36,753 bases of DNA from the NCBI GenBank assembly GCA_018334075.1, contig JAGXSC010000024.1:1-36753 (forward strand). The letters run 5' to 3'. This document shows positions 36,629-36,753 of this stretch, piece by piece. The translations under genes were made by a program, and so were the position numbers. The notes below the pieces were generated by a model. That model did not search any database. It was not told the origin of the DNA and was given only the letters and a program-made list of their open reading frames with translations. The stretch's first letter is position 1. Every line of letters begins with the position of its first letter. The stretch comes from Actinomycetota bacterium (GTDB lineage Bacteria > Actinomycetota > Coriobacteriia > Anaerosomatales > UBA912).

Positions 36629-36662
36629 GCGCTTCGCTTTCGTCTAGCTGTTGCAGATTGCG

Positions 36663-36753
36663 CTAATATTTAACCACAAACACACTGTTGGCCACTTCCC
36701 GTCCGATGACATGAGTTACACCATCTACCTCTATTGTGATAGGTCCAAAGAAA
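36663..36753 (-). CDS. C-terminal end of an unidentified leftward gene (cut by window edge)
   Basis: A minus-strand frame runs from the right edge through 29 codons to a TAG at 36663-36665. The end reads FGPITIEVDGVTH then VIGREVANSVFVVKY. It is too short to identify and lies 34 bases upstream of the HD-GYP start, so they may be co-transcribed. It looks like a beta-rich C-terminus; no motif can be named. The edge of the window hides the rest. Confidence 0.5.
   Translation of the reverse strand, partial: FFGPITIEVDGVTHVIGREVANSVFVVKY

Noticed and set aside
1-36753. CRISPR array, prophage, transposase or anti-phage system
   Set aside because: No regularly spaced repeats, integrase, transposase or known defence genes are seen; nearly all genes are housekeeping.

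Overview
The window (about 57% GC by eye) is chromosomal core sequence from a bacterium, most likely an Actinomycetota member of the Coriobacteriia/Anaerosomatales type. Evidence: an hrcA-dnaJ pair without grpE/dnaK, followed by rsmE, phoH and the pgpH-type HD gene; lepA, rpsT, holA and comEC/comEA close together; a metK-priA-def-fmt-rsmB block; frequent GTG/TTG starts; and short overlaps (ATGA/GTGA) between operon genes. This placement is inference from gene order, not from a 16S gene.

Layout. Bases 1-9697 are leftward: lepA-hemW, then a CIRCE-controlled hrcA-dnaJ-rsmE-mtaB-phoH-pgpH operon that runs off the left edge. rpsT (9866-10126) is a lone rightward gene. Bases 10169-14283 are leftward comEA-comEC-holA (DNA uptake, clamp loader). 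leuS and a PASTA/pseudo-amidase gene follow (14417-18149, leftward). fmdB is a small rightward gene. Bases 18538-25872 hold a leftward operon metK-priA-def-fmt-rsmB-glpX, headed by a SAM-I riboswitch and intrinsic terminator (25928-26127). Bases 26260-28377 are rightward: gltX, tRNA-Gln(CTG), tRNA-Glu(CTC) and the RNase P RNA. Bases 28400-33993 are leftward: nfo, an unrecognised acidic protein with a four-cysteine tail, an AAA+/VWA chelatase-like protein and a secreted Ig-like protein. dinB (rightward), an HD-GYP signalling protein (leftward) and the last 29 codons of one more leftward gene fill the right end.

How the parts fit. The metK operon gathers SAM synthesis, SAM use (rsmB) and N-formylmethionine handling (fmt, def) behind one SAM sensor. 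The gltX block places the glutamyl-tRNA synthetase beside both tRNAs it would charge if the organism makes Gln-tRNA indirectly, and beside the RNA that matures tRNA 5' ends. The hrcA operon joins heat-shock control with tRNA/rRNA modification and ribosome-related genes.

The only stretch over 300 bases without protein genes outside the RNA cluster is 25873-26259, occupied by the riboswitch, terminator and metK promoter. I see no CRISPR array, prophage, insertion sequence or integrated element. The most unusual items are the PASTA protein with an apparently dead amidase domain, the riboswitch with an extra stem, the PgpH homologue without its outer domain, the 32-bp dyad before the chelatase gene and the four-cysteine protein. 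I do not see a convincing new multi-gene system.
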